This document shows, in pieces, positions 22,800 to 34,052 of a stretch of 64,000 nucleotides of DNA. A program made the position numbers and the translations under genes. Source of the DNA: Miscanthus floridulus (taxonomy: Eukaryota > Streptophyta > Magnoliopsida > Poales > Poaceae); the NCBI RefSeq assembly GCF_019320115.1, contig NC_089598.1, forward strand, positions 25,778,657-25,842,656. Direction: 5' to 3'. The first letter of the stretch is position 1. Each line of letters starts with the position of its first letter. The notes below the pieces were generated by a model. It saw nothing but the letters and a program-made list of their open reading frames with translations, was not told the DNA's origin and did no database searches.

Positions 22800-23827
22800 A
22801 GGACTTGTTTAGTGCGTCTTGTCATTCCTATCATGTCCGTAGGCTCATTCATTAAAATCAAATAAATTTGATGCTTGTATGATACCACTATTGCTTATAT
22901 GCTTGAAATGATCTAGTGGTAGCATATGCCATGTTTGTGGGCTTGTAAACCTAGTGCTTAATCTAGAAAATGAGCTATAAGTGTTTAACTCAACATGGTG
23001 CATGATAACCCTCTTTTGGAGGTGTGAAGAAGCTTGCCCTTGGATCAAACCGAGTTAAATATCTTTTGCAAGTGATCTAGATTGAACCAAATTAGGAAAA
23101 TGATCCTCACTTCACATGGTTTCACCCCAACCTATCTAAAATTTAAGCTCGCCTTTTGTGCTAATTGTTGACAAAGGGGGAGAGAAATTCACAAAGATAG
23201 TTAGATAGGGGGAGCAAACAAATGAAATGACATTGTAAGGGGATCAATCAAAATTGTACACAAGTAGGGGGAGCAAGCTCATAAACTTGTATGTTGCATT
23301 TGAATGTGCATTTCATATATTTGCTTGCATGGCACAAGTTTTAAATTTCAATATCCATGCTTGTGTGGTGTATGCTAGTTGTAGGTTTGAATGATGAAAT
23401 GAAAAAACTAGCCTGCATAGGTTAAGTAACTAGACTTATGTTCATTTTGTGTAAACTAGACCCTTACTTCTAATGTTGATCTCATGGGGTATTCTAGTTT
23501 TTGTGTATGTCTAGTTACTAATGGTGCTAAGGATGGTATATTGGTGCACTCCAATTGGTTTCACGCTTCAAAGATCCATCTCTTATACCTTAGCATCATT
23601 TTATAGAAATTGACTCCTACATTTCCTATCTAAACATATATGCAAGCTACAATCCAAACTCTTAGCACATATGTAGGGGGAGCAATTGCTACCATATGGG
23701 ATTCATGAAACTTGTCCATATCCTTTTACACATAATAAGTATGCTTGGGCAAGCAACATGGATTCAAATGAATTTCAATTCATATCATTGTGAAAGGATT
23801 GTCATCAATTATCAAAAAGGGGGAGAT
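22800..23827 (+). other. Copia 3' untranslated region with polypurine tract
   Basis: No coding capacity seen. Repeated AGGGGGAGCAA/AGGGGGAGAG runs occur at about 23175, 23208, 23267 and 23676. The functional tract AAAAAGGGGGAGAT lies directly before the 3' LTR (23815-23827). Confidence 0.75.
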
Positions 23828-26089
23828 TGAAAGCTCTAGTTTGGTTTTGGTGAATTGATGAAACCCTAAGTGCTAACCTAGTTTATCAAAGTGATTATGA
23901 GATAGGTGGCACATTCCAAGTGGAAAAGCAACTGAAGATGATGACATGATGATGGTGATGCCATGGTAATAATCAAGTGCTTGGATTCCAAAAAGAAGAA
24001 AGGGAAAAACAAAAAGCTCAAGGCAAAGGTGAAATTTATAGGTGCTTTTCGGTTTAGTGATCGAGATACTTAGCGAGTGTGATCACATTTAGGATCGATA
24101 GCCATACTATTAAGAGGGGTGAAACTCGTATCGAAATGCGGATATCAAAGTGCCACTAGATGCTATAACTCATTGCATATGCATTTAGGATCTAGTGGAA
24201 AGCTAACATCCTTGAAAATGTTTGTGAAAAAATGCTAACACACATGCACAAGGTGATACACTTGGTGGTTGACACATTTGAGCAAGGGTGGAGAAGTTGG
24301 TGAATCAAATGAGGTGTTTTTCATTGTCAAACAGTGACCGGACACTGAGTTCGAAGTGATTGGACTCGGGGTTCCAGCGTCCCATCAATTATAAATGAAG
24401 GTGGTACTCTCGGCCTGAGACCGAACGCAAGTGATCGGACTCTGGCTGAACACTGTTCAGCGTCTGGTCCTGCTGATGTGGTGGTGCATAGAGAAGAGGG
24501 TGAGTGACCGGACGCTGGGCGAGTCCGGTCGGGCGTGATAGGACGCGTCTAGTCGCAGAAAACCATCTCTGGAACCTTACTGGAAACGATCGGACTCCAG
24601 TGATGGAGTGTCTGGTCACTTTGAGCAGTGCGTTCGGTCGCAACTTAACACATGGCGCTAAGCAGACTAGCCATTAAGATCGTGCGCTCAGCATTTGAAG
24701 CTGATGACACATGGCAATCATCAGGCGACCGGATGCAGGGGTCCAGCGTTCGGTCAACCTGACCGGCACGTCTAGTCGCCTCGAGTTGGGCTGCAGTGAT
24801 AGACTAATGGCTCTATTATGTTGGGGGCTCTATTTAAAGGCATGTGGCCGGCTCTAACTCATACTCTTGGCCATTTGCATTAACATAGCAACCTTGTGAG
24901 CTTAGCCAAAGCCCTCCCACTCATCTACATCATTGATTCATCATCTTTGTGAGATTGAGAGAGAGTCCAAGTGCATTGCTTGAGTGATTGCATCTAGAGG
25001 CACTTGATGTTTGTGTTTCGCTGTGGGATTCACTTGTTACTCTTGGTGGTTGCCGCCACCTAGACGGCTTGAAGCAGCGAGGATCGTCGAGCGGAGGCTG
25101 GTGATTGTCTTCGGCTCCAATCGCAGTGATTGTGAGGGGTCTTGTGCCTTACCCGGTGGAGCGCTGAAAGGTAACTCTAGTGGATTGCTCATGTCATTGA
25201 GTTACCTCACTTGTGGGTAGATTGTTGTAGTGTCCAATTGTGTGGACAAGGTTCGTGCAACACCTCTTAGGGCAGTCCCAATGCTAGAAACTACGTATAG
25301 TTTCTATACCTATTAATTTTCATAGACACTATGTATAGAAACCATGGTTCCAATGGATAGTTTCTACAGAACAACTTTTTATCCAATCACATACACTCTC
25401 TCTCTATTCGCTACCAATCACATCCCTTCGTGTCTTGGTTCTTATATAGACATGGTTTCTAACTTAGACCCAGTTTCTATGATTTTTGTTCTCTCTCTTC
25501 AATAACTACCTTGCCACATTAGCAAAATGCTTAGGTGGCAGTATAATTAATGCCTATAGAAACTATAGTGGTTTCTGCATTGGGAGTGCCCTTAGCCACC
25601 GAACCACCAAGTGTTGGTCGACACAACGGAGACTAGCGTATCGGCAAGCACATGAACCTCGGGAGAAAAAATGGTTGTCTCTTGACTTTTAGTATTCTCC
25701 CATCGATTGAATTAGTATTTATCTTGTGATTGGTTCACTCCTCTACACGGCGGTATAATCACCTTACTTACTCATTTGTATTCCCACAAACTAGTTGTAG
25801 TAAGCTCTTTAGTATAGCTAGAATTGAGAGCTTGCTTTGTAGCTTAAGTTCATCTAGTGGAGCTCTTTAGTGTAGCAAGTGTGAGAGCTCTTAGTGAGTA
25901 GTGACTTAGTAAATTGTGTGTCTAGTGATCATAGTAACTAGAATTATTGGATAGGTGGCTTGCAACTCTTATAGAGCTAGAGCAAGTTTGTTTTTCGCTA
26001 TTTGTCATACTAATCAAATTACACTAGTTGGCTTGTAGATTTTTAAATATGCTATTCAGCGCCCCTCTAGCCATATTAGGACCTTACAA
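23828..26089 (+). repeat. 3' LTR of the copia element, carrying a MITE
   Basis: Starts TGAAAGCTCTAG after the polypurine tract and ends CTTACA. Without the 325-bp MITE insertion it is about 1.94 kb. Its last 400 or so bases are the part missing from the 5' copy. Confidence 0.93.
25270..25591. mobile_element. Tourist/PIF-Harbinger-like MITE
   Basis: A 322-bp element with inverted ends GGGCAGTCCCAATGC and GCATTGGGAGTGCCC, flanked by TTA on both sides (25267-25269, 25592-25594). The 5' LTR of the same copia element has the empty site CCTCTTAGCC at about 19618-19628, proving a single 3-bp target duplication. It has no coding capacity; the internal sequence repeats AGTTTCTA/TAGAAAC. Confidence 0.93.
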
Positions 26090-28672
26090 CCTGCAACAGG
26101 GGTAAATAAACCCTGAGTACACAATGTACTCGTAAGACTTACCCGACTAGTGGGAATAATTTCCTGACTCCAAAGGATATGATAAGTTTTATGGTTTGCT
26201 GGGTTTCCTTTTTGCGAAAAGCATTACTAGTAGTGAATCCTTATGTATGTGTTTTATTAGCAGTCATGATTAGTTCATTAGCTAACCATTCTATGTAAGC
26301 ACATGTTCTACTTTCTAGCAAGAGTTGAGCAATCAGATCCATTCATCCCCTTTCATCTTCCAGTTCTTACTATGGTGCTAGACCATAGCCAAGTCGTACC
26401 ATATCACACGATGATTCATAAACCAATGTGTCCTAGCTGGGTACCCCAAAACACATGCCCCGCTTGTACCCCAGGCACAAGCAAGACCAACTCACCACTC
26501 TACTATCAAGGGGTCTAGGTCCCCGTCCAAACTTGGACTCCAAGCCCCCACTCCTGAGTCCCAGACTCAGTGTGGTGCTTAGACCACCACCATCCCCGCC
26601 CCCAATTAGTCGGTCTAAAAAGAGCTGGAACCCATGATAAGAGAGCAACGAGCCTTTCCACTCCCATAAGCAAGTATGTGCTCAGGATAATAAATCTGTG
26701 ACCTGACTAGAATCCACAGCAACATACAATCCTTAACCGACATGGGCAGGGAAAACAATGTAACCAAGCTATGCCCCGTTGGCCATGGGACACAACTTAT
26801 TACACCCACCATACCCGTACCATATTCCTGCCTAGTCTCCATTTCCTTTCACCATTTTATCATGAGAGTAATAATAATAATCACCTATTATGAGTAACGA
26901 CAGGTTACTCATGCTACCGATAGCCTAAGCATAGCAGCTACTCGACCTATGCTAGTAGGACTCATAGGTAGGTTTAGCTATGCATGTAGTTTCAATATAA
27001 ATCCTATAACGTAAATGCACATCACATATATATATATATATATCTAGTGATTATTCAAAATAAGGGTTATGCACCGGGGCTTGCCTTGGGCAGGCGGATT
27101 GTCAGCTATGTCAGTCGTCGGTGGCTGTGGGGCTTCCTCCTGTACGAGAATCTCCTCCTCATACTTCTCGATCACCTCCTCATACTCCTGCTCTCTGGCG
27201 GTCATGAACTCCACCAACTCGTTCTCTACATGCATGCAATGATGATGCAACACTTAGTATTTTGGTAACAACAACTCTTAAAATAAGAATACACATGCTA
27301 AGCTACTAAGCTAGCTCTAATGACTAAGATACTAAGCTAATCATTATCTCTACCAAATAGATTTCAAGCTCACCCTACAAGTGCTTAACTTTTATAAACC
27401 AATATCATGCCATTATTTCTTTAGCCTTAATGGGTATTTAGATACCTATTAAGTAGTCTATTCTAGGGCTACAAAAATTACAGTGAGCACATAATAATAT
27501 AATGAAGCTACTATAAAATTTTAGAGTTTTTCCTATCACCAATCTACCACAAGAATTCCTACAATTATTAATCGAAATAATACTAAGCATCTCAACTATT
27601 TTAATGCTCCTTAGCATCCACATAGATATGTATGAACTAACTATACTAACAGGTAGACAATATTTTTAGGAACCCAATAAAATTAGTTTCATAATTTTTG
27701 GACATCTATATCATTTCATATTAATTATCAAAGTTCAGCTCAGAAATAAAAATAAAAAACTATTTCTATTTTCCACGAAAAAGATAACCGAATCCGGCTG
27801 AACGTGGCCCATGCGAGGCGCGACCCGTGCGCGGATGCGACCCACGGCGAGGAGCCCATAGGCGCGGTGGCACTCTTGTAAAAATGCTCTCGCGTTATCA
27901 GACAATAGCGCGAACACTACACGTACTATTTCTATAGACGACTTTGCAACGGAGCCCTCGTATCTTTTCACCTTCGCACCGGAGGGGTCCCTGAGACGCC
28001 CCGCGCTCGTCGGCATGGCGGACGGTGGCACTAGGCGGTATGCCGGCCACTTGAGGCTCGCACCGACCCAACTAACGAGCCGAACCCCATCTACGACCCT
28101 AACGCCTACCCTAAGCGGTGATACGAAGCAACAGGGCATACTGGAGCGAGCTGCCACCGTGCGCGGTCGCCCACGATGGCGCTGCGGTCATTCCGGTGAG
28201 CTACAACGCTAACAGGATGGTAGAGATAGGGGATAAGCACCAGGGGCACACCGCGAACCTGGCCAAAGTGGTGGTTCGGTCGGTGATTACTTGAGTAGGG
28301 CTGGCCACGTGCGCGCGACGAGCACGGTGATGAGTCGTGGCGGACACGGCCGTGTCAGTAGTGGCGGGGCGGCGGTAGCGCTCCCACTGGCGTGCGCACG
28401 GTGGAGAGGGAGCCAAGGTGAGCTAGTGGTGCAAAGGAATTTGCGCGGGTGAAGTGGTGGAGGTTGGCCATGGCGTGGGTGGTGACTGGTCTTAACGGCG
28501 TGGTGGTGGGGCGAAGCTCCAAAATTGAGGCTCGGGTGAGCCGCAATCAAAGCGGGATGGGGGCGGCTGGAGAGGGGACATGAGGGCGGAGGCACAGATA
28601 AGAGGGATTGATGAGAGGTGACCCCTCGCAGCTACGGCGTCGATGCGATTCGATGGCGGCAGGGAGACGAGA

Positions 28673-28772
<100 letters not shown>

Positions 28773-29815
28773 CGAGGGAGCAATGGGGGAGGGGCCGCCA
28801 GCAACTCAGCAAGGGCATGCCTTGGCGGGACACGGTTGGCGCTACCAGCGCAGCCCGTGGCCAGGCACTAGCCGACAGACACGCACGCTCGTGACCGGCA
28901 TGGCCCGCGCGCCACAGTGCCATTAATGGCAAGGCGACGGCGACATGGCCACGCGCGCGCATCGTCAAGGCGGGCCAGCGGTGCAGCGTAGCTGTAGGCG
29001 CGTAGCATGGTGATGTGACGGTGGTGGCAGCGTCGTCGTCATGGCGCGAGCGCGGAGGTAGCAGCAACACCCGCAACAACCACGGTGGCAGGGGCGGTCG
29101 AGCATAGAGCGGACCGGTGGCCTAGCGGTGCGGCCAGAGCGGCCAAGCCGCGTCAAGGCCACGGCCAGCCGGTGCGCGGCCATGTGCGCGCGCACGGCAC
29201 AACCGTGCGGCGATGCGGCTCGGCCACGCATGGTGACCACGTGCACGGTGCTAGACAACACAAAGCTACGACGTGCACAAATTTTAAAGCACTGATCACG
29301 ATCAAACCGTTGCTCCTAAACATAAATCGACTTCACTACACTCAAGATGGCATATGAAACTACTAAATCGAATTATAGCACTATACCATTCCTTAACCAA
29401 ATCTCTTCAAATAAATTGCTAAACATAGCAGCATCTAGCTGTCCACGGACTTAGAAATTTTCTAAGCGTTTGAACTAATCTTAATTTCATATTGCATTTC
29501 TAAGCTACTAAAAATATTAATTTGCAATATTCTTTTTTAACAGCAAGTATTTCATTGTCATCTACAAAGTTTGCACTTTCAACTTTATTTAAGTATCACA
29601 CACATGTTCTGTAGTATTTTTGCTTAATAAAAATTGGTTTTAAACCCTACTTGATATGCATGAACCAGTGAACCAACTTTCGTGTAGTATTTTTATTGAT
29701 CATTTTGAGTTACAGAAATTGATCTACACACTTCACCACATGCATTAACACACAAGTATGATGCTCATGACATGTTTTAGCAAATGATTTAGGATGTAAC
29801 ACCGATGGTGTAACA

Positions 29816-29999
29816 CTCCTCGGCCTCGACCTCGGCCTGCTCCTCCCTCTCGCTCTCCTTCAGCTTCTCCCTGGCCACGGCCATGCCCGTGGCCTGCGCC
29901 TGTCGTCTGCTCAACGACCAAATCCTCTTGGAGCTCCTCCTCCATCAGAGCAGCCTCCTCGGTGCCGAGCGGGAGGCCGGGAGCGGCGGCGTGGCGCAC
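29816..29999 (-). pseudogene. hAT first exon with Arg-Gly-rich tract
   Basis: A possible start ATG at 29999-29997 opens a frame with an acidic helix-like stretch (EEAALMEEELQEDLVVEQ) and then a Gly/Arg-rich tract (GHGHGRGQGE, then GRGRGRG). It reaches the solo LTR edge at 29816, and across one TSD the frame continues in 17827-17765. It lies 0.42 kb inside the hAT right terminus and points into the transposase, as expected for the first exon. Assignment to the transposase transcript is inferred from position and frame only. Confidence 0.5.
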
Positions 30000-30415
30000 C
30001 TCGGGGCTCAGGGCCGGTCAGCCGGGGCGGGCGGGCGCTAGGCGGCTGCAGCGAGCGGCCAAGCGTTGAGCGGCGTGGCGTGACTGCGTGAGCGAGCGCC
30101 GAGCGGAGCAGCGCGAATGGAGGAGCTGCCGAGCCAGGACGATTGCCGATCGGGAATTAGGGATTTAAGGTTGGGGACACACTTTCACTTGGCCGGTTGC
30201 CAGGCTGAGCTTATTGGTCCATTTTCATTGTGGCTGGGCGGCTGGCTGCAGCTATCGTCGCTCGTCGGCCGTCGCGGAAGACGCCGTCGCGGAAGACGCC
30301 ATTCGCGCCGCTCCGCTGCCTGGCCGGAAGGAAGACGTAGGGGCTAGTAGTGGTGCTACTCCGGCGGTAGGTGGGGCGGCTGCCCCACCGTGCCGCATGG
30401 GCAGCTCCGCCTCTG
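30000..30415 (-). other. hAT 5' terminal region
   Basis: GC-rich leader of the hAT element ending in the terminal inverted repeat (CAGAGGCGGAGCTGC read on the minus strand from 30415). It contains a short inverted repeat GGTGGGGCGGC/TGCCCCACC at 30370-30390 and a direct repeat GTCGCGGAAGACGCC (about 30272-30301). Confidence 0.6.
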
Positions 30416-30771
30416 GTTGCAATTGTTGCCTTGCCTGCATCAGGATCAGGATCGAAATCTAAAAACAGCTACTCCGTAGAAGACTAGTACATTGCAGTTT
30501 GCTTCATTCATTCATCGAGAACCGATCCATCCAAACGAAAAAAAAGACAACAAAAAATTGCAGGAGCGAGCAACTACACCACAATGAGCTAAGGTCTTGG
30601 ACTAGTGTTCACCGATAAAACACACGCACACACAACCAACGTACGTAACCATAAAACCAACAGCAGCAAATGGACCTGAGCACTCCAGGTAAGAGCTAAC
30701 CATGCACGTACGCACGCTCGATCATCTGGCATGCACGTTGCCACATGCACGTATGGTACGCACCACCTCTA
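30416..30771 (-). other. 3' flank and probable 3' UTR of the PDF1-like gene
   Basis: Begins with the hAT target duplication GTTGCAAT. The stretch 30560-30730 is the part that also occurs in decayed form at 15060-15200. No strong poly(A) hexamer can be singled out by eye. Confidence 0.55.
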
Positions 30772-32006
30772 CTACGCCTTCCCCTCGTTGGCCTTCCTGA
30801 AGGCGGCCGCCTGCGCCGCGGCGGCGCCGTCGGACCCGCCCGCGGCAGCGGAGACGAACGCGTCGCGGACCTGGTCCGTCGTGTAGGGGAAGCCGGCGCG
30901 GGTCATGGAGTTGAGCAGCGCGGCGGCGCCCTCGCGCAGCAGCGCGCCCGTGCCGTCGGACCGCGTGTTGGCCAGCGCGTCCTGGATGCTCACGTCCGAC
31001 CCGCCCACGCTGCCCGCCGCGCCCAAGAAATGGCCCATCGTCGACGGCGACGTGCTCGGGAACCGGCCGCCGATCGCCAACCAGATCTCCATCGGGTGCG
31101 ACCTCCAGTAGCTGGTGGACGATGATGCATGGAGAGTAGACAAGAACAAAATTTGGTCAGTGTGACTGCATATCGTCTGCATGCATGGCGATGGCGACGC
31201 GTCATGATTGAGCAGTGGCTTACTCGCACGAGCCCGGGAGGGAGCCGAAGCTGTGGGGGTCCATGGGGACGAACGGCGTCGGTGAGGAGGTCCCGATGCC
31301 GCCGTGCGAGGGGGAGACGCCTCCGTAGGCGCCACCGCCACCATGGGCAGGCGAGGGGGACCCGCCTCCGTAGGCGCCACCGCCGCCGGGGGTGGACGGA
31401 GACCCACCGTACGCGCCGCCGCCGTGGGACGGGGAGCCGCCACCGTAGCCGCCACCGCCGGTGGACGGGGCCGTCGGAGAGGACCCGGAGCCGCCGCCGT
31501 GGGACGGGGATCCGCCGTAGCCGCCGCCGCCTGTGGAGGGCGACGTCGGAGAGGAGCCGAAGCCGCCGTGGGACGGCGACGGGGAAGGCAGCGTCGTCCC
31601 GCCGTGCGACGGCGTTGGCACGTACCCGCCACCGCCGCCGTGGGACGGCGTCGTCCCGGTGGAGCCTCCGTGCGACGGCGTCACGGGCGTGATGCTGCCG
31701 CCGCCGATCCCCGGGAACGAGCGCGGGTCCATCCCCGGCACGCAGTCCGGCTTCTTCACGTCGTCGCCTGCATGCATGCGTCGATGCAACCACAAAGGTC
31801 AATGCAAGCTCGCCACCCTCATCGGCATTGCTAGTTGTACTTATAGACAGCATCTAGAGTGGACACAGCTCAAGAAGATGTATACCTTGGCTCGCCTTCT
31901 CCGCGGGGCTGGCCCGGGACTCGACCACGGCCACGAAGGCCTGCGCGGCCAACGCGGCGAGCACGAAGCTCGCGAGGAGAGCTCTCCCCGTCCTCCGCGC
32001 CTCCAT
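30772..32006 (-). CDS. PDF1: Protodermal factor 1-like secreted Pro/Gly/Ser-rich protein (3 exons)
   Basis: Coding exons on the minus strand are 32006-31886, 31767-31224 and 31111-30772 (1005 bases, 334 residues). Introns of 118 and 112 bases have GT/AG ends (GTATAC...CAG; GTAAGC...CAG) and phases that keep the frame. Residues 1-30 form a signal peptide with an Ala/Val/Leu core (LLASFVLAALAAQAF). Residues 42-60 contain DCVPGMDPRSFPG. About 55-200 are repeats built on PSHGG (seven copies), STGGGGYGG and GAYGG. The C-terminus matches the PDF1 family: SCDYWRSHP across intron 2, then DALANTRSDGTGALLREG, AALLNSM and FPYTTDQVRDAF. Arabidopsis and cotton PDF1 are extracellular proteins expressed in the epidermal layer (family knowledge). 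No stop or frameshift was found. The start is the only Met before the signal peptide. This is the one clearly intact host gene here. Confidence 0.93.
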
Positions 32007-32134
32007 AGCAGCCCCTGCTCGGCGCTCGCTTGCTCTGAGCCGCCTCCTCCTCTGCTGCTCCTGCTGCTGTGACTGTGGAGTGGTGGTGAGCTTCAGTGCT
32101 TGGAACGGAGTGAGCTGAGCAGGCCGCGTGGGGG

Positions 32135-32142
32135 TATAAATA
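32135..32142 (-). promoter_or_regulatory. TATA box of the PDF1-like gene
   Basis: On the minus strand CTATTTATACC lies 129-136 bases upstream of the ATG. A start site about 30 bases further down would leave an untranslated leader of about 100 bases that contains AGCAGCAGGAGCAGCAG. No perfect L1 box (TAAATGYA), the epidermal element known from Arabidopsis PDF1, was found in the next 180 bases. Confidence 0.65.
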
Positions 32143-32318
32143 GCGGGAGCAGAAGCTACCAGACTGGCGCCACGGAGAATTGAAGGCGAGCGTCGTAAAA
32201 CGCAGATGTAATTAGACTGTCTCCAACACAGCAGTAAGAGGACGACCCAAACGTAAAATACGTGCTGCACAGCGTTTTACGTTCCAAAAACGCGGCATTT
32301 TACGTAGCAGGCGACTTA

Positions 32319-32562
32319 GGCCCAGTTTAGTTCCAAATTTTTTTGGCAAAATAGGCACGGTAGTATTTTCGTTGTTATTTGACAAATAGTGTCTAATCAT
32401 AGTCTAATTAGGCTTAAAAGATTCGTCTCGTGGATTTTGTCTAAACTGTGTAATTACTTTTATTTTTTATTTATATTTAATGCTTCATGCATGCGTCCAA
32501 AGATTCGATGTGACGGGGAATGTGAAAAATTTTGCAAAATTTTTTGCAAACTAAACTGGACC
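32319..32562. mobile_element. Tourist-like MITE, tandem copy 1
   Basis: 244-bp element with inverted ends GGCCCAGTTTAGTT and AACTAAACTGGACC, preceded by TTA (32316-32318) and followed by TTA (32563-32565). It is very similar to the adjacent copy 2 and lies 0.31 kb upstream of the PDF1 ATG. Confidence 0.9.
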
Positions 32563-32565
32563 TTA

Positions 32566-32808
32566 GGCCTTGTTTAGATGCAAAAATTTTTGCAAAATGG
32601 CTACTGTAGCGTTTTCGTTGTTATTTGGCAAATAGTGTCCGATCATAGTCTAATTAGGCTTAAAAGATTCGTCTCGTGGATTTCGTCTAAACTGTGTAAT
32701 TAGTTTTATTTTTTATTTATATTTAATGCTTCATGCATGCGTCCAAAGATTCGATGTGACGGGGAATGTGAAAAGTTTTGCAAATTTTTTTGCAAACTAA
32801 ACTGGACC
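32566..32808. mobile_element. Tourist-like MITE, tandem copy 2
   Basis: 243-bp element with ends GGCCTTGTTTAG and CTAAACTGGACC, sharing the TTA at 32563-32565 with copy 1 and followed by TTA at 32809-32811. The core (GTTATTTG(A/G)CAAATAGTGTC, then AAAAGATTCGTCTCGTGGAT) is almost identical to copy 1. Confidence 0.9.
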
Positions 32809-32879
32809 TTACAAGGCAAAAAAAAAAAAGCGGCGTCTCTTCCGACAACGTAAAACACTGTGCAGTGGGCCGGACAGCC

Positions 32880-33186
32880 TGAGGGAGTGGGGTGAAGGGT
32901 CGGAGGGGACCTCGATGCTGAGGCCGCGCTCGCACTCGGCGACGACCTCCTCGTAGGCGCATCCGTTGTTGGCGGCGTCGAATAGCAGCATGGTGTGGAA
33001 GTGGGCCAGCTCGATGGACTCCGGCGCGAGCTCGACGGCCCAGTGGTGGCGCGCGCGGGCTGCGGGGCCGTCGAGGATGGAGGCAGCACGGGCGTGCACG
33101 GTGCTGTGCGCCCGCAGAAGCAGCGGCGAGGAGCCGCCGCCACGCGCAAGCTTGGGGAGCCACTGTCGCTTGGATCCGAGGGCCAC
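32880..33186 (-). pseudogene. Fragment of a DUF627 / ubiquitin hydrolase-related gene
   Basis: An open frame from the ATG at 33186 reads ALGSKRQWLPKLARG, LLLRAHSTVHARAASILDGP, VELAPESIELAHFHTMLLFD and YEEVVAECERGLSIE, ending around DPSPHSLRL. This resembles the N-terminal TPR-like DUF627 region of grass UCH-related proteins. The rest of such proteins (DUF629 and peptidase C19 parts, over 1000 residues) is absent, and the frame soon runs into unrelated sequence near 32870. A short deletion appears between RARHHWA and VELAP relative to the family as I remember it. It is enclosed by the inverted ends at 32211 and 33543. A captured or orphaned piece is the likely reading; a small new protein is not excluded. 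Confidence 0.55.
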
Positions 33187-33569
33187 CGCCGCGCACGCCT
33201 GGATCTCGCCGGCCGCGGGTCAAGAGCTCGCCGGCGGGGCCTCTGCTCGGCGGGGAGGGAGGGAGTGGCTCGGCACTTGGCGGGCGGGCGGCGGTGCATG
33301 CAGGGAGGCGTGGGATCTGCAGCCGGCGAGGAGCAAGGAAGAGAGAGAGAGAGAGGGCAAGGGGAGAGACCGAGAGAGGTAGAGAGAGGAAGGAGGCGGA
33401 GGGGGAGGGGGCCACCGGTGTATAGTGATTTGGATTGTCTGTTGGAGAAACTAAATTTTGGGTGTGGATACTTTTTACCGTGTAGGACCCAAACCAGAGA
33501 ATAGGTGTTGTGTTTAGGTTCTCATTGTTAGAGACAGTCTAAAGTCGTGGGATATCACGTCGAGCGTTA

Positions 33570-33843
33570 TACGGGTGTTTGATATTAATAAAAAAATAAA
33601 TTATAGAATCCATGAGTAATTCACGAGATAAATTTATTAAACCTAATTAATCTGTTATTAACATATATGTTATTATAGCACAACATTATCAAATCATAAA
33701 TTAATTAGGTTTAAAATATTCATCTGGTAAATTAATTATAAACTACATAATTAGTTATTTTTAGTCTATATTTAATACTTCGTACATATATTAAACATTT
33801 GATAAGATATGATCTAAATTTTAGGGGAGAAATTAAACAAGGC
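33570..33843. mobile_element. AT-rich MITE, degenerate Tourist-like type
   Basis: AT-rich block starting near GGGTGTTTGATATTAATA and ending AATTAAACAAGG. It contains CCTAATTAATC, AAATTAATTAGGTTTAAAATATTCATCTGG and a TAATACTTCGTACATATATT core typical of grass Tourist-like elements. Edges are approximate; no clean TSD identified. Confidence 0.6.
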
Positions 33844-34050
33844 GTTCGTGGTGTCGCAGATGACACAGCGGGGTAGTTGGCAGGGGAATTCAATGCGCGC
33901 ATCAGCGTATGCATCGACCAATCGATCATCCGATAGTCCGAGTAGGATTAGGCCAGGCGTGCGCTTGCCTCCGCGCGGACTGCTGGTGCTGGAGCGCTGG
34001 AGCAGGCTGGTGCCTGGTGCATGCGCTCTGCGCTGTTCGTGAAATGTTTG
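33844..34050. other. Spacer between MITEs
   Basis: Short GC-richer spacer; no coding or repeat feature recognised. Confidence 0.5.
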
Positions 34051-34052
34051 TA

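Larger units (their letters stand above)
18181..26089 (+). mobile_element. Ty1/copia SIRE/Maximus-type element, gag-deleted
   Basis: Terminal repeats start TGAAAGCTCTAG (18181 and 23828), and the right one ends in CTTACA at 26089. The flanking 5-mers ACCTA (18176-18180) and ACCTG (26090-26094) match at 4 of 5. The pre-insertion sequence CTGCACCTGCAACAGG is seen intact in the solo LTR at 44664. Integrase precedes reverse transcriptase, the copia order. The 5' LTR is fused directly to the integrase region, so the LTR end, primer-binding site, gag and protease are missing. The lineage is inferred from the polyprotein and TGAAAG LTR style. Confidence 0.93.
32211..33543. mobile_element. Segment with matching inverted ends enclosing a gene fragment
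   Basis: The left end reads TTAGACTGTCTCCAACA and the right end, complemented, TTAGACTGTCTCTAACA, so 16 of 17 bases agree in inverted orientation. The distance between them is about 1.33 kb. The interval contains two tandem MITEs and a fragment of a DUF627 gene. A TA on both outer edges (TA-GACTG...CAGTC-TA) is a possible target duplication. I infer a non-autonomous DNA transposon that captured a gene piece; superfamily unknown. Confidence 0.5.

Noticed and set aside
30990..31853. A 287-codon open frame overlapping the PDF1-like gene on the same strand
   Set aside because: It runs through both PDF1 introns and reads the GC-rich repeat exon in another frame as Arg-rich text. The spliced PDF1 frame explains the region with family motifs.
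31129..32072. Several 170-190-codon plus-strand open frames
   Set aside because: They are antisense readings of the Gly/Pro/Ser repeat exon; low complexity (Arg/Gly or Pro runs), no domain, and no splice or start context.
32966..33504. Plus-strand open frames of 138-169 codons near the DUF627 fragment
   Set aside because: GC-rich antisense shadows; the minus-strand frame carries recognisable family motifs.
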